From contig NZ_CP029255.1 of NCBI RefSeq assembly GCF_003122385.1, positions 1,240,001 through 1,304,000 of the forward strand: DNA of 64,000 bases, given 5' to 3'. Below, one piece after another: positions 56,843 to 64,000 of the stretch (its first letter is position 1; each line of letters opens with the position of its first letter). The DNA comes from Flavobacterium crocinum. GTDB taxonomy: Bacteria > Bacteroidota > Bacteroidia > Flavobacteriales > Flavobacteriaceae. Below the pieces are notes generated by a model, which saw nothing but the letters and a program-made list of their open reading frames with translations, was not told where the DNA came from and did not search any database. Both the position numbers and the translations under genes were made by a program.

Positions 56843-58192
56843 ATGAAAAAATTTCTCAAAGTACTATTGCTTGTAGTGGTTCTCGCTTTTTTGTATTTCG
56901 GATTTACGACCTATCCGAAGCTTGATTTGATTTCCGGTTTCTCTGCAAAAAGTGTAGCTTCCGGACATTTTATAGACAATCGACCGTTGGATTTAATCCA
57001 AAAAACAGACAATGATATCGACATGATTGATTTGGCGAAAAATTCAATTGATGATGCAGGAAAATTTGCTATTTCTTCTGTTTACGGACTTAAAGAAAGA
57101 AAAGCCATTTATCGCGAAGGTTTGGGAGCAACTTTGATTAATGATAATTATGATCTTTCAAAACCTTATCTGCTTCCTAAAAGAACGAAGCTCGAAAACA
57201 ATCTTCCTTTCCCGTACGGAAATAAGGAACCAAAAGATACTGCATTTTCTAACGTTGATTATTCAAAACTGAAAAAAGCGGTTGATAATGCTTTTGATAA
57301 AACGGGTGCAAGAATTAAAAGAACTCGTGCTGTTGTGGTTTTGTATAAAGATCATTTAATTGCCGAAAAATACGATACAGGTTTTAATAAAGACAGTAAA
57401 ATTCTGGGTTGGTCAATGACTAAAAGTATTACAAGTTCCGCTTTTGGAGTTTTGGCAAAACAAGGAAAAATTGATATTTATAAACCTGCTCCAGTTGCAG
57501 AATGGAAAAATGATGAACGCAAAATTATTACGCTTAATGATCTTCTTCATATGAATTCCGGTTTAGAATGGGAAGAGAATTACAGTACGATTTGTGATGC
57601 TACAAAAATGCTTTTTCAGGCTGAAGATATGGGGAAAGTGCAGTTGGAAAAACCAGCTCAATTTAAGCCCAACACACATTGGAATTATTCATCTGGAACA
57701 ACAAACTTATTGTCTTTAATTTTAAGAAGACAATTTAAAACACAGCAAGAATATCTTGATTTTTGGTACAGCGCCGTAATCGATAAAATCGGAATGAACT
57801 CGATGATTGTCGAGCAAGATATGTCAGGAACTTTCGTAGGTTCATCTTACGGATGGGCAACACCAAGAGATTGGTCAAAATTTGGATTATTATATCTGCA
57901 CAAAGGAAACTGGAACGGTGAGCAAATTCTAGACGAAAGCTGGGTAAAATATACAGCAACGCCAACAAATACTTCTGAAGGAAAATATGGAGCTCAATTT
58001 TGGCTAAACGCCGGAGGGAAATTCCCGGATGTTCCGCGTGATATGTTTTATTGCAGTGGATACCAAGGGCAAATGGTGGCGATTATTCCGTCTTTAGATA
58101 TGGTGATTGTGAGAATGGGAGTAAGGGAAGAAGAGCCTGGATTTGATTTTAATGGGTTTTTGAAGGGGATAATTTCTTCAGTAAAAAAATAA
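56843..58192 (+). CDS. Serine hydrolase, beta-lactamase/DD-peptidase family
   Basis: A 449-aa protein with one N-terminal membrane segment (VLLLVVVLAFLYFGFTTY) and a periplasmic domain. The active Ser-x-x-Lys is Ser191-Lys194 in ILGWSMTKSITSS and the tyrosine motif is Tyr282 in HWNYSSGTTN. It is a class C-like esterase, peptidase or beta-lactamase-like enzyme; activity cannot be told. It is read opposite to the SUF genes it interrupts. Confidence 0.85.
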   Translation: MKKFLKVLLLVVVLAFLYFGFTTYPKLDLISGFSAKSVASGHFIDNRPLDLIQKTDNDIDMIDLAKNSIDDAGKFAISSVYGLKERKAIYREGLGATLINDNYDLSKPYLLPKRTKLENNLPFPYGNKEPKDTAFSNVDYSKLKKAVDNAFDKTGARIKRTRAVVVLYKDHLIAEKYDTGFNKDSKILGWSMTKSITSSAFGVLAKQGKIDIYKPAPVAEWKNDERKIITLNDLLHMNSGLEWEENYSTICDATKMLFQAEDMGKVQLEKPAQFKPNTHWNYSSGTTNLLSLILRRQFKTQQEYLDFWYSAVIDKIGMNSMIVEQDMSGTFVGSSYGWATPRDWSKFGLLYLHKGNWNGEQILDESWVKYTATPTNTSEGKYGAQFWLNAGGKFPDVPRDMFYCSGYQGQMVAIIPSLDMVIVRMGVREEEPGFDFNGFLKGIISSVKK

Positions 58193-58196
58193 AATT

Positions 58197-58296
58197 TAAC
58201 CGCAAAGAGCGCAAGGTATAAAAGCGCAAAGTTCGCAAAGCTTAATTAAAAACTTTGCGAACCTTGCGTAAACCTTAGCGCTCTTTGCGGTTAAGA
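58197..58296. repeat. Large inverted repeat, convergent gene ends
   Basis: TTAACCGCAAAGAGCG (58197-58212) pairs with CGCTCTTTGCGGTTAA (58279-58294), and inner parts GCGCAAAGTTCGCAAAG and CTTTGCGAACCTTGCG pair too. The outer phrase CTCTTTGCGGTTAA also occurs at 2694-2707. It can form a long hairpin between the serine hydrolase gene and sufD. Confidence 0.75.
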
Positions 58297-58300
58297 AATT

Positions 58301-59617
58301 CTACAAATCAAATCCTAAATTCACGCCTAATTTCATGGCAATGATTTTAGTAATTCTTTGTTTTAATTCTGGTATTTTGATGCTTTCGATAACGGCATTT
58401 GAGAATGCGTACATTAATAAAGCTTTAGCTTCTTTTTTAGGGATTCCTCGTGACTGCATGTAGAACATTGCTGTTTCGTCAAGCTGTCCAACCGTACATC
58501 CGTGAGAACATTTTACGTCATCAGCAAAAATCTCTAATTGCGGTTTTGCGTTAATCGTTGCTTTGTCACTCAATAAAATATTGTTGCTTTTTTGGAAAGC
58601 GTTTGTTTTTTGAGCTTCTTTTTCAACCAAAACTTTTCCGTTGAAAACTCCAGTTGAACGATCAGAGAAAATTCCTTTATAATCCTGGAAGCTCTCGCAG
58701 TTTGGCTGTGCGTGATTTACCAAAGTATAATGGTCAACGTGTTGTTTGTCATTTAAGATCGAAATTCCGTTTAACGTACTTGTTAATCTTTCTCCAAAAT
58801 GGTAAAAGTTTAAGTTGTTACGAGTCAAGTTTCCTCCAAAAGAGAAAGTGTGCACATAAGCATGACTTTCCTGTTGTTGAGAAACATAAGTATTGTCAAT
58901 TAAATTCGCTTCGCTATTATCGTTTTGAATTTTGTAATAATCAACAATTGCACGTTTTTGAGCAAAAATCTCTGTAACCGAATTAGTTAAAACTGGATTT
59001 TCATTCAAACTTTGGTGACGCTCGATAATTTGAACATGTGAATTTTCACCTACAATAACCAAATTTCTTGGCTGAACCATTAAAGCAGACTCGTTTCCAG
59101 TTGAGAAATACATGATCTCAATTGGTTTATCAGCAACTTTTTTCTTTGGAATATTGATAAAAGCACCTTCAATGGCAAATGCAGTATTCAATGAAGTTAA
59201 ACTATCATCTTTACTTGCAATTTGGTTGAAGTACGTATCAATAACCATTTTATATTTTGGTTTTGTTAATGCCGATGACATTAAGCAAACATCGATTCCG
59301 TCATGCGTTGTAGAAGACAAATGCGAACTGAAAACCCCATCAATAAATACTAATTTATAAGTATCAATTTCGTGTAAAAAGTATTTTTTTACCTGATTGA
59401 ATTCGATTGCATTTTCCTGCTTAGGAAAAACCGTAAAGTCATTTTTTAAGATGGCGTTTAGCGATGTGTATTTCCAAGCTTCTTCTTTTTTGGTTGGGAA
59501 ACCTTTATTTTCGAAGTTTTTTAAAGCATTTGTGCGTATGTCATGTAAATCTGAATGTACATCGACACGCTCCTCAAAAGCCATAAAAGACGATACTAAT
59601 TTTTCTTTTAAATCCAT
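58301..59617 (-). CDS. sufD: SufD, Fe-S scaffold subunit
   Basis: A 438-aa partner of SufB and SufC in the SufBC2D complex. It shows the typical C-terminal beta-helix region (RSTGVFNGKVLVEKEAQKTNA, SNNILLSDKATINAKPQLEIFADDVKCSHGCTVG, with the metal-binding Cys and His) and a helical end (SRGIPKKEAKALLMYAFSNAVI). It starts 66 bases after sufC on the same strand. Confidence 0.94.
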   Translation of the reverse strand: MDLKEKLVSSFMAFEERVDVHSDLHDIRTNALKNFENKGFPTKKEEAWKYTSLNAILKNDFTVFPKQENAIEFNQVKKYFLHEIDTYKLVFIDGVFSSHLSSTTHDGIDVCLMSSALTKPKYKMVIDTYFNQIASKDDSLTSLNTAFAIEGAFINIPKKKVADKPIEIMYFSTGNESALMVQPRNLVIVGENSHVQIIERHQSLNENPVLTNSVTEIFAQKRAIVDYYKIQNDNSEANLIDNTYVSQQQESHAYVHTFSFGGNLTRNNLNFYHFGERLTSTLNGISILNDKQHVDHYTLVNHAQPNCESFQDYKGIFSDRSTGVFNGKVLVEKEAQKTNAFQKSNNILLSDKATINAKPQLEIFADDVKCSHGCTVGQLDETAMFYMQSRGIPKKEAKALLMYAFSNAVIESIKIPELKQRITKIIAMKLGVNLGFDL

Positions 59618-59632
59618 TTCTTTAGTTGTAAG

Positions 59633-59656
59633 TTATGAGTTATGAGTTATGAGTTT
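59633..59656. repeat. Short tandem repeat in the sufC-sufD gap
   Basis: GTTATGA, repeated about three times with an 8-base period (ttatgagt unit). Confidence 0.5.
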
Positions 59657-59683
59657 TTGCAAACTGTTAACTGTAACTGTAAA

Positions 59684-60430
59684 CTAGTTTTCTGCTTTAA
59701 TCCAGTCGTATCCTTTTTCTTCTAATTCGTAAGCCAATTCTTTTCCTCCAGATTTTACGATTCTTCCGTTGTAAAGAACGTGAACGAAATCAGGAACGAT
59801 ATAATCTAACAAACGTTGGTAGTGCGTGATCACAATGATTGCGTTTTTGTCGCTTTTCAATTTGTTTACACCATTTGCTACAATTCTTAAAGCATCGATA
59901 TCAAGGCCAGAATCTGTTTCATCAAGGATCGCTAATTTTGGCTCTAACATTGCCATTTGGAAAATTTCGTTTCTTTTTTTCTCTCCTCCGGAAAACCCTT
60001 CGTTTAAAGAACGAGAAAGAAATTTACGGTCAATTTCTAATAATTCAGATTTCTCACGAATTACTTTCAGCATTTCGTTAGCAGGCATTTCTTCCTGCCC
60101 GTTTGCTTTACGAGTTTCGTTGATTGCAGTTTTCATAAAGTTAGTTACACTAACTCCAGGAATTTCTACCGGATATTGAAAAGAAAGGAAAACACCTTTA
60201 TGTGCTCTCTCTTCAGGAGCTAAATCAGCAAGATCTTCTCCGTCAAGAATTACTTCTCCGTCTGTAACTTCATAATTTTCATTTCCTGCAATAACAGCAG
60301 AAAGTGTACTTTTTCCAGAACCGTTTGGTCCCATTATCGCGTGAACTTCTCCAGCTTTAACTTCTATATTAATTCCTTTAAGGATTTCTTTATCACCAAT
60401 TGCGGCGTGAAGGTTTTTTATTGATAACAT
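59684..60430 (-). CDS. sufC: SufC ATPase
   Basis: A 248-aa ABC-type ATPase that drives the SufBCD scaffold. Walker A is GPNGSGKSTLS near residue 34, the signature is NEGFSGGEKKRNEIFQMA, and Walker B is LAILDETDSGLDIDAL. It is not membrane-bound. The gene run upstream is broken by the YoeB-type pair at 60497-60966. Confidence 0.95.
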   Translation of the reverse strand: MLSIKNLHAAIGDKEILKGINIEVKAGEVHAIMGPNGSGKSTLSAVIAGNENYEVTDGEVILDGEDLADLAPEERAHKGVFLSFQYPVEIPGVSVTNFMKTAINETRKANGQEEMPANEMLKVIREKSELLEIDRKFLSRSLNEGFSGGEKKRNEIFQMAMLEPKLAILDETDSGLDIDALRIVANGVNKLKSDKNAIIVITHYQRLLDYIVPDFVHVLYNGRIVKSGGKELAYELEEKGYDWIKAEN

Positions 60431-60496
60431 CTTATTTATTTGAAAATTTAGATAATTTGAAATTCGAAAATTTCAAGATTGCTATTTTTATTTTTT

Positions 60497-60769
60497 TTAT
60501 TCGTAATGTCCTTTCAGGGAAATAATGTTTAATATTTCTATTGTGTTTTCATCTATAATTTCATAAATCAATCGATGCTCCTGATCGATTCTCCGAGACC
60601 ATACTCCTGATAGGTTATATTTTAAAGGCTCAGGTTTTCCAATACCTTCAAAAGGACTTTCTTGAATTGCTCTTAATAATTCAGAAATTTTCTTCAGAAT
60701 TTTTTTATTTCCCGATTTACTCCAAAAAGCTAAATCATTTTTTGCTTTAGTTGAAAAAACTATTTCCAC
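60497..60769 (-). CDS. YoeB-type (Txe/YoeB) mRNA interferase toxin
   Basis: A 90-aa RelE-fold toxin that cuts mRNA at the ribosome. It shows the YoeB pattern: GIGKPEPLKYNLSGVWSRRI with Glu47 and Arg residues, then HRLIYEI and terminal KGHYE with His88-Tyr89, the catalytic end. It overlaps the antitoxin gene by 10 bases and sits between sufB and sufC. Confidence 0.92.
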   Translation of the reverse strand: MEIVFSTKAKNDLAFWSKSGNKKILKKISELLRAIQESPFEGIGKPEPLKYNLSGVWSRRIDQEHRLIYEIIDENTIEILNIISLKGHYE

Positions 60770-60966
60770 AGTTTATCTATTTCTTCTAAAGTCATTTTAG
60801 TCCCTTTACCTTGTTTAAGTTCTTCTCTTGCTTCAAGAATCTCTTTTACAAATTCAGGATTATATGGTTTTTCGTTTTCTTCAACAATTTCAAAACCAAG
60901 AGATTTGGCCAGTGATTGAAAAACCGGAAAATCTTCCTTCTTTACATTTTTTAAGATGATATCCAT
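60760..60966 (-). CDS. Antitoxin of the YoeB-type pair (DUF2683-like)
   Basis: A 68-aa acidic protein that starts MDIILKNVKKEDFPVFQSL and ends LKQGKGTKMTLEEIDKLWK, the C-terminal helix that would fold on the toxin. It resembles DUF2683-type antitoxins of Bacteroidota. Its start is 15 bases after the sufB stop, so it may be expressed from the suf promoter. Confidence 0.85.
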   Translation of the reverse strand: MDIILKNVKKEDFPVFQSLAKSLGFEIVEENEKPYNPEFVKEILEAREELKQGKGTKMTLEEIDKLWK

Positions 60967-60981
60967 ATTTCTAATTTTTTA

Positions 60982-62430
60982 TTACCCTACAGATCCTTCT
61001 AAAGAAATCTCTAATAATTTTTGAGCTTCAACAGCAAATTCCATTGGAAGTTTGTTCAAGACATCTTTACTGAAACCATTTACAATTAAGGCAATCGCTT
61101 TTTCAGTCGGAATACCTCTTTGGTTGCAATAGAAAACCTGATCTTCTCCAATTTTACTTGTAGTTGCTTCGTGCTCGATTTTTGCTGATGGATTTTTACT
61201 TTCAATGTAAGGGAAAGTATGAGCTCCACAGTTATTACCCATTAACAAAGAATCGCACTGAGAAAAGTTTCTTGCGTTCTCAGCTCTTGGCGAGATTTGA
61301 ACTAAACCACGGTAGCTATTTTGTGATTTTCCAGCCGAAATACCTTTGGAAATAATAGTCGATTTAGTGTTTTTTCCTAAATGGATCATTTTAGTTCCAG
61401 TATCTGCTTGTTGGAAATTATTGGTTACAGCGATAGAATAAAATTCTCCTACTGAATTATCTCCTTTTAATACACATGAAGGATATTTCCAGGTTACGGC
61501 AGAACCTGTTTCAACTTGTGTCCAAGAAATTTTAGCGTTTGTTTCACATAAACCTCTTTTGGTTACAAAGTTGTAAACTCCACCTTTTCCTTCTTTGTTT
61601 CCAGGGAACCAGTTTTGAACGGTAGAATATTTAATTTCAGCATCATCCAAAGCAATTAATTCAACCACAGCAGCGTGTAATTGATTTTCGTCACGGCTTG
61701 GAGCAGTACATCCTTCAAGATAAGAAACGTAGCTTCCTTCATCAGCAATAACCAAAGTTCTTTCGAACTGTCCGGTTCCTGCCTGATTGATTCTAAAGTA
61801 AGTTGAAAGTTCCATTGGACATTTTACGCCTTTTGGAATATAACAGAAACTTCCGTCAGAGAAAACTGCTGAGTTTAATGCTGCGTAGAAGTTGTCTTTT
61901 TGAGGTACAACAGTTCCTAAATATTTTTTTACTAATTCAGGATGTTCTTTGATAGCTTCAGAAATTGGACAGAAAATAATTCCTTTTTCAGCTAAAGTTT
62001 TCTTGAAAGTTGTGGCAACAGAAACAGAATCGACAACAATATCCATAGCGACATTGTTCATCATTTTTTGCTCATCAACAGAAATTCCTAACTTTTTGTA
62101 CATCTCTAATAATTCCGGATCAACGTCGTCCAGAGTTTTATTAGGATCTACTTGTTTTGGAGCAGAATAGTAAGAGATAGCCTGAAAGTCTGGTTTTTCG
62201 TATTGTACGTTTGCCCATTCCGGCTCGATCATTTCTTTCCAGGCACGGAAAGCCTCGATGCGCCATTCGGTCATCCATTCAGGTTCTTCTTTTTTAAGAG
62301 AAATAGCTCTTACAATCTCTTCGTTTAAGCCAATAGGGAAAGTTTCAGATTCTATATTGGTATAAAATCCGTATTCATATTCTTTAGTTTCCAGTTCGAT
62401 TTTTAAATCGTCTTCGGTGTATTTGCTCAT
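60982..62430 (-). CDS. sufB: SufB, Fe-S scaffold subunit
   Basis: A 482-aa main scaffold protein. Typical parts are [60 protein letters not shown] (with a conserved Cys), [36 protein letters not shown] and the C-terminal [20 protein letters not shown]. Full length for the family. Confidence 0.96.
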   Translation of the reverse strand: MSKYTEDDLKIELETKEYEYGFYTNIESETFPIGLNEEIVRAISLKKEEPEWMTEWRIEAFRAWKEMIEPEWANVQYEKPDFQAISYYSAPKQVDPNKTLDDVDPELLEMYKKLGISVDEQKMMNNVAMDIVVDSVSVATTFKKTLAEKGIIFCPISEAIKEHPELVKKYLGTVVPQKDNFYAALNSAVFSDGSFCYIPKGVKCPMELSTYFRINQAGTGQFERTLVIADEGSYVSYLEGCTAPSRDENQLHAAVVELIALDDAEIKYSTVQNWFPGNKEGKGGVYNFVTKRGLCETNAKISWTQVETGSAVTWKYPSCVLKGDNSVGEFYSIAVTNNFQQADTGTKMIHLGKNTKSTIISKGISAGKSQNSYRGLVQISPRAENARNFSQCDSLLMGNNCGAHTFPYIESKNPSAKIEHEATTSKIGEDQVFYCNQRGIPTEKAIALIVNGFSKDVLNKLPMEFAVEAQKLLEISLEGSVG

Positions 62431-62514
62431 TATTTTGTTTATTGTCTAAAGTTTTGAAGTCTAAAATTCAAAGTCAATTTAAGTCATTATGACTTTATAA
62501 CTTTTAGCTTTTGA

Positions 62515-62844
62515 CTAAAGAGAGAATGATTCTCCGCATCCGCAAGTTCTGCTTGCATTTGGATTATTGAAAACAAATCCTTTTCCGTTTAATCCGCCAG
62601 AGAATTCTAAAATTGTTCCAGCTAAATAAAGAAAAGATTTTTTTTCTACAGCGATAGATATATCGTTGTCTACGAACACTTTATCGTCTTCGTTTTTGGT
62701 TTTATCAAATTTTAATTCATATGATAAACCAGAGCATCCGCCGCTTTTAACACCAACTCTTACGTAGTCGTGCGCAGCATCAAAACCGTCGTCTTTCATT
62801 AAGTCGATGATTTTCTTTTTGGCAGTATCAGAAACTTTTATCAT
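62515..62844 (-). CDS. IscA/SufA-type Fe-S carrier
   Basis: A 109-aa A-type carrier with its three cysteines in VKSGGCSGLSYELKF (Cys37) and the C-terminal SRTCGCGESFSL. It heads the SUF run, 84 bases before sufB. I call it sufA-like; the erpA/iscA distinction is not secure. Confidence 0.92.
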   Translation of the reverse strand: MIKVSDTAKKKIIDLMKDDGFDAAHDYVRVGVKSGGCSGLSYELKFDKTKNEDDKVFVDNDISIAVEKKSFLYLAGTILEFSGGLNGKGFVFNNPNASRTCGCGESFSL

Positions 62845-62943
62845 TGTTCTTAGATGTTTATTTTTTAATGAGCATTTTGCAGCTGTAATGAATTTAGTAC
62901 AGATTTAAAACGCTAATTTTCAATGTTAAATAGAAATTGTATG

Positions 62944-62951
62944 CAAAGATA
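62944..62951 (-). promoter_or_regulatory. -7 box of the SUF run
   Basis: Minus strand TATCTTTG, a perfect TAnnTTTG, about 100 bases before the sufA-like start. The -33 region is weak. No obvious IscR-like site was seen. This 333-base gap holds only this box, the box at 63151 and AT-rich sequence. Confidence 0.5.
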
Positions 62952-63150
62952 CGACTTAAAAACCTTTTTCCATAACGGTTCACATTATTATAACAAATGT
63001 TAAAATAGATATTACTTATTTTGACAAAATCAAGCCTTAAAAAAAAAGCTTAAAATTAGAATTTAGCAGTTTTTTCTTTTAAGCTACAAATCTCGTTTGT
63101 AAATGTTAAAAAACAAGTATTTATACTTATTATAAGGCGAATTTAATTGT

Positions 63151-63158
63151 TATTTTTG
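63151..63158 (+). promoter_or_regulatory. -7 box of the coiled-coil protein gene
   Basis: TATTTTTG, 20 bases before the start codon. Confidence 0.45.
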
Positions 63159-63177
63159 CAAAAAATTGTGAGTAATT

Positions 63178-64000
63178 ATGAATAAACAAAATAAAATTGC
63201 TTGGTACAAACCCTTATTCATATTAATTTTTGTATTGGGTTTAGGAGCATCAGTATTAGTTTTTAGTAATGAACCTGAATACAATGTAAATAATGTTAAA
63301 GAAAATGATGGAGCAGAAGAATTCTTGTATGAAAATAAAGAGACAAAGGAACAAAAGAGTATTTTAGATTCTTTAATTACATTAAAAGCAGCTTATGATA
63401 ATGCTATTCAGGAAAAAACTGCTTTATCTGAACAGTTGGAACTGGAGCGAAAAAATGTCGAAAATTTAATGGAGATTATAAAAGCTTCTGAAAATCCGTC
63501 AGTGGCACAGCTTAAGGTATTCAGATCACAGCTTTCGGATTCAAAAGTGTCATTAGAAAATAAGATGGCAGAAATTAAAAAGCTGAAATCACAGAATAAA
63601 AATCTATTGACAGAAATTGAAAGTCAAAATGTTGTAATGTATAAACAAAAGGCTGAAAATGACACTTTAATTTCGAAACAAAAGAAACTGGAATCGACCC
63701 TTAAAGATGCATCAAAACTTTCTTTGAGCACTTTTAAAGTTATTGCACTTCGCGAAAAAAATTCCGGAGCCGAACTGGAAACAACAAAGGCAAAGAATAC
63801 AAAAAAGCTCAAAGTAAGTTTTATTGTAAACGGAAATGCAGTTGCCAAAACTGGAAAAAGAGTTTTTTACATTCAGGTATTAGATCAGAAAAATACAGTT
63901 TTAGGTGATAATAAACTGATTGAATTTGGAAACGATAAGGCTTTGGTTTACAGTTTTATAGTTAGCACAGATTTTCAGGGGAAATCGGTTAATGTTTATG
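63178..64000 (+). CDS. Membrane-anchored coiled-coil protein (5' part)
   Basis: The first 274 codons of a gene that runs off the window. It starts MNKQNKIAWYKPLFILIFVL, a basic end and one membrane segment (to about residue 35). A long charged coiled coil covers about residues 55-185 (ILDSLITLKAAYDNAIQEK, SEQLELERKNVENLMEI). A globular part begins near 220 (KVSFIVNGNAVAKTGKRVFY). The arrangement recalls flavobacterial proteins sometimes mislabelled as chromosome-partitioning factors; no function is assigned. Confidence 0.8.
   Translation, partial: MNKQNKIAWYKPLFILIFVLGLGASVLVFSNEPEYNVNNVKENDGAEEFLYENKETKEQKSILDSLITLKAAYDNAIQEKTALSEQLELERKNVENLMEIIKASENPSVAQLKVFRSQLSDSKVSLENKMAEIKKLKSQNKNLLTEIESQNVVMYKQKAENDTLISKQKKLESTLKDASKLSLSTFKVIALREKNSGAELETTKAKNTKKLKVSFIVNGNAVAKTGKRVFYIQVLDQKNTVLGDNKLIEFGNDKALVYSFIVSTDFQGKSVNVY

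Noticed and set aside
63624..63848. Minus-strand open frame near the right edge
   Set aside because: It is antisense to the coiled-coil gene that runs off the window.

Overview
The window looks like chromosome from a low-GC Bacteroidota of the genus Flavobacterium or a close relative. Three things point there: promoters of the Bacteroidetes type (TTG or TTTG about 18-23 bp upstream of TAnnTTTG), near-absence of Shine-Dalgarno sites, and flavobacterial families such as IPExxxVDY, DUF2480, DUF3078, DUF5689, GxxExxY and a SUF operon with DUF59/DUF2480 genes. No phage, insertion sequence with a transposase, rRNA or CRISPR array was seen.

Layout. 1-4 kb is housekeeping: OsmC tail, tRNA-Leu, prs, rplY, pth, superoxide dismutase. 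4.6-5.5 kb is a gene-free stretch holding four near-identical units on the minus strand, each with a hairpin body, a conserved GATTTGGGGC linker and a strong terminator; I read them as a tandem array of small RNA genes. 5.5-16.1 kb carries purF, a PfkB kinase, an ECF sigma factor with a probable membrane partner, rnhA, purN, acpP-fabF-rnc and pyk. The sigma gene and the divergent DUF6249 gene each have a TGTAACC-N16-CGTC promoter, so the factor probably activates both.

16.2-28.9 kb is an accessory envelope cluster: a sulfatase, a HAD-fold lipoprotein, an outer-membrane protein, two DUF1254 proteins and a DUF2252 protein, then a DUF4136 lipoprotein, a membrane-bound AraC-type regulator and two more outer-membrane barrels. 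Two identical perfect 22-bp palindromes exactly 50 bp apart lie upstream. 29-33.8 kb has a C1 peptidase, a zeta-toxin-like kinase overlapped by a 54-codon gene (candidate toxin-antitoxin pair), two tRNA-Asn genes and rseP.

34.0-38.5 kb is a compact bacteriocin-type locus: an HTH protein, two small double-glycine precursors (46 and 41 aa) whose predicted cores both begin C-x-x-C, a 65-aa membrane protein (possible immunity), an HlyD adaptor and a C39-peptidase ABC exporter. The two precursor genes are short and easily missed. 38.6-49.3 kb has an Old Yellow Enzyme family oxidoreductase, a Gfo/Idh/MocA oxidoreductase, an MFS transporter, a TonB receptor with a DUF5689 lipoprotein, and hflX.

49.4-62.8 kb ends with the minus-strand SUF iron-sulfur assembly genes (sufA-like, sufB, sufC, sufD, sufS, lipoprotein, sufE, DUF59, DUF2480, DUF3078). 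The run is interrupted three times: by a YoeB-type toxin-antitoxin pair between sufB and sufC, by an opposite-strand serine hydrolase between sufD and sufS, and by a GxxExxY gene bounded by perfect 29-bp inverted repeats between sufE and DUF59. The last looks like an inserted cassette. The right edge cuts a coiled-coil membrane protein gene.
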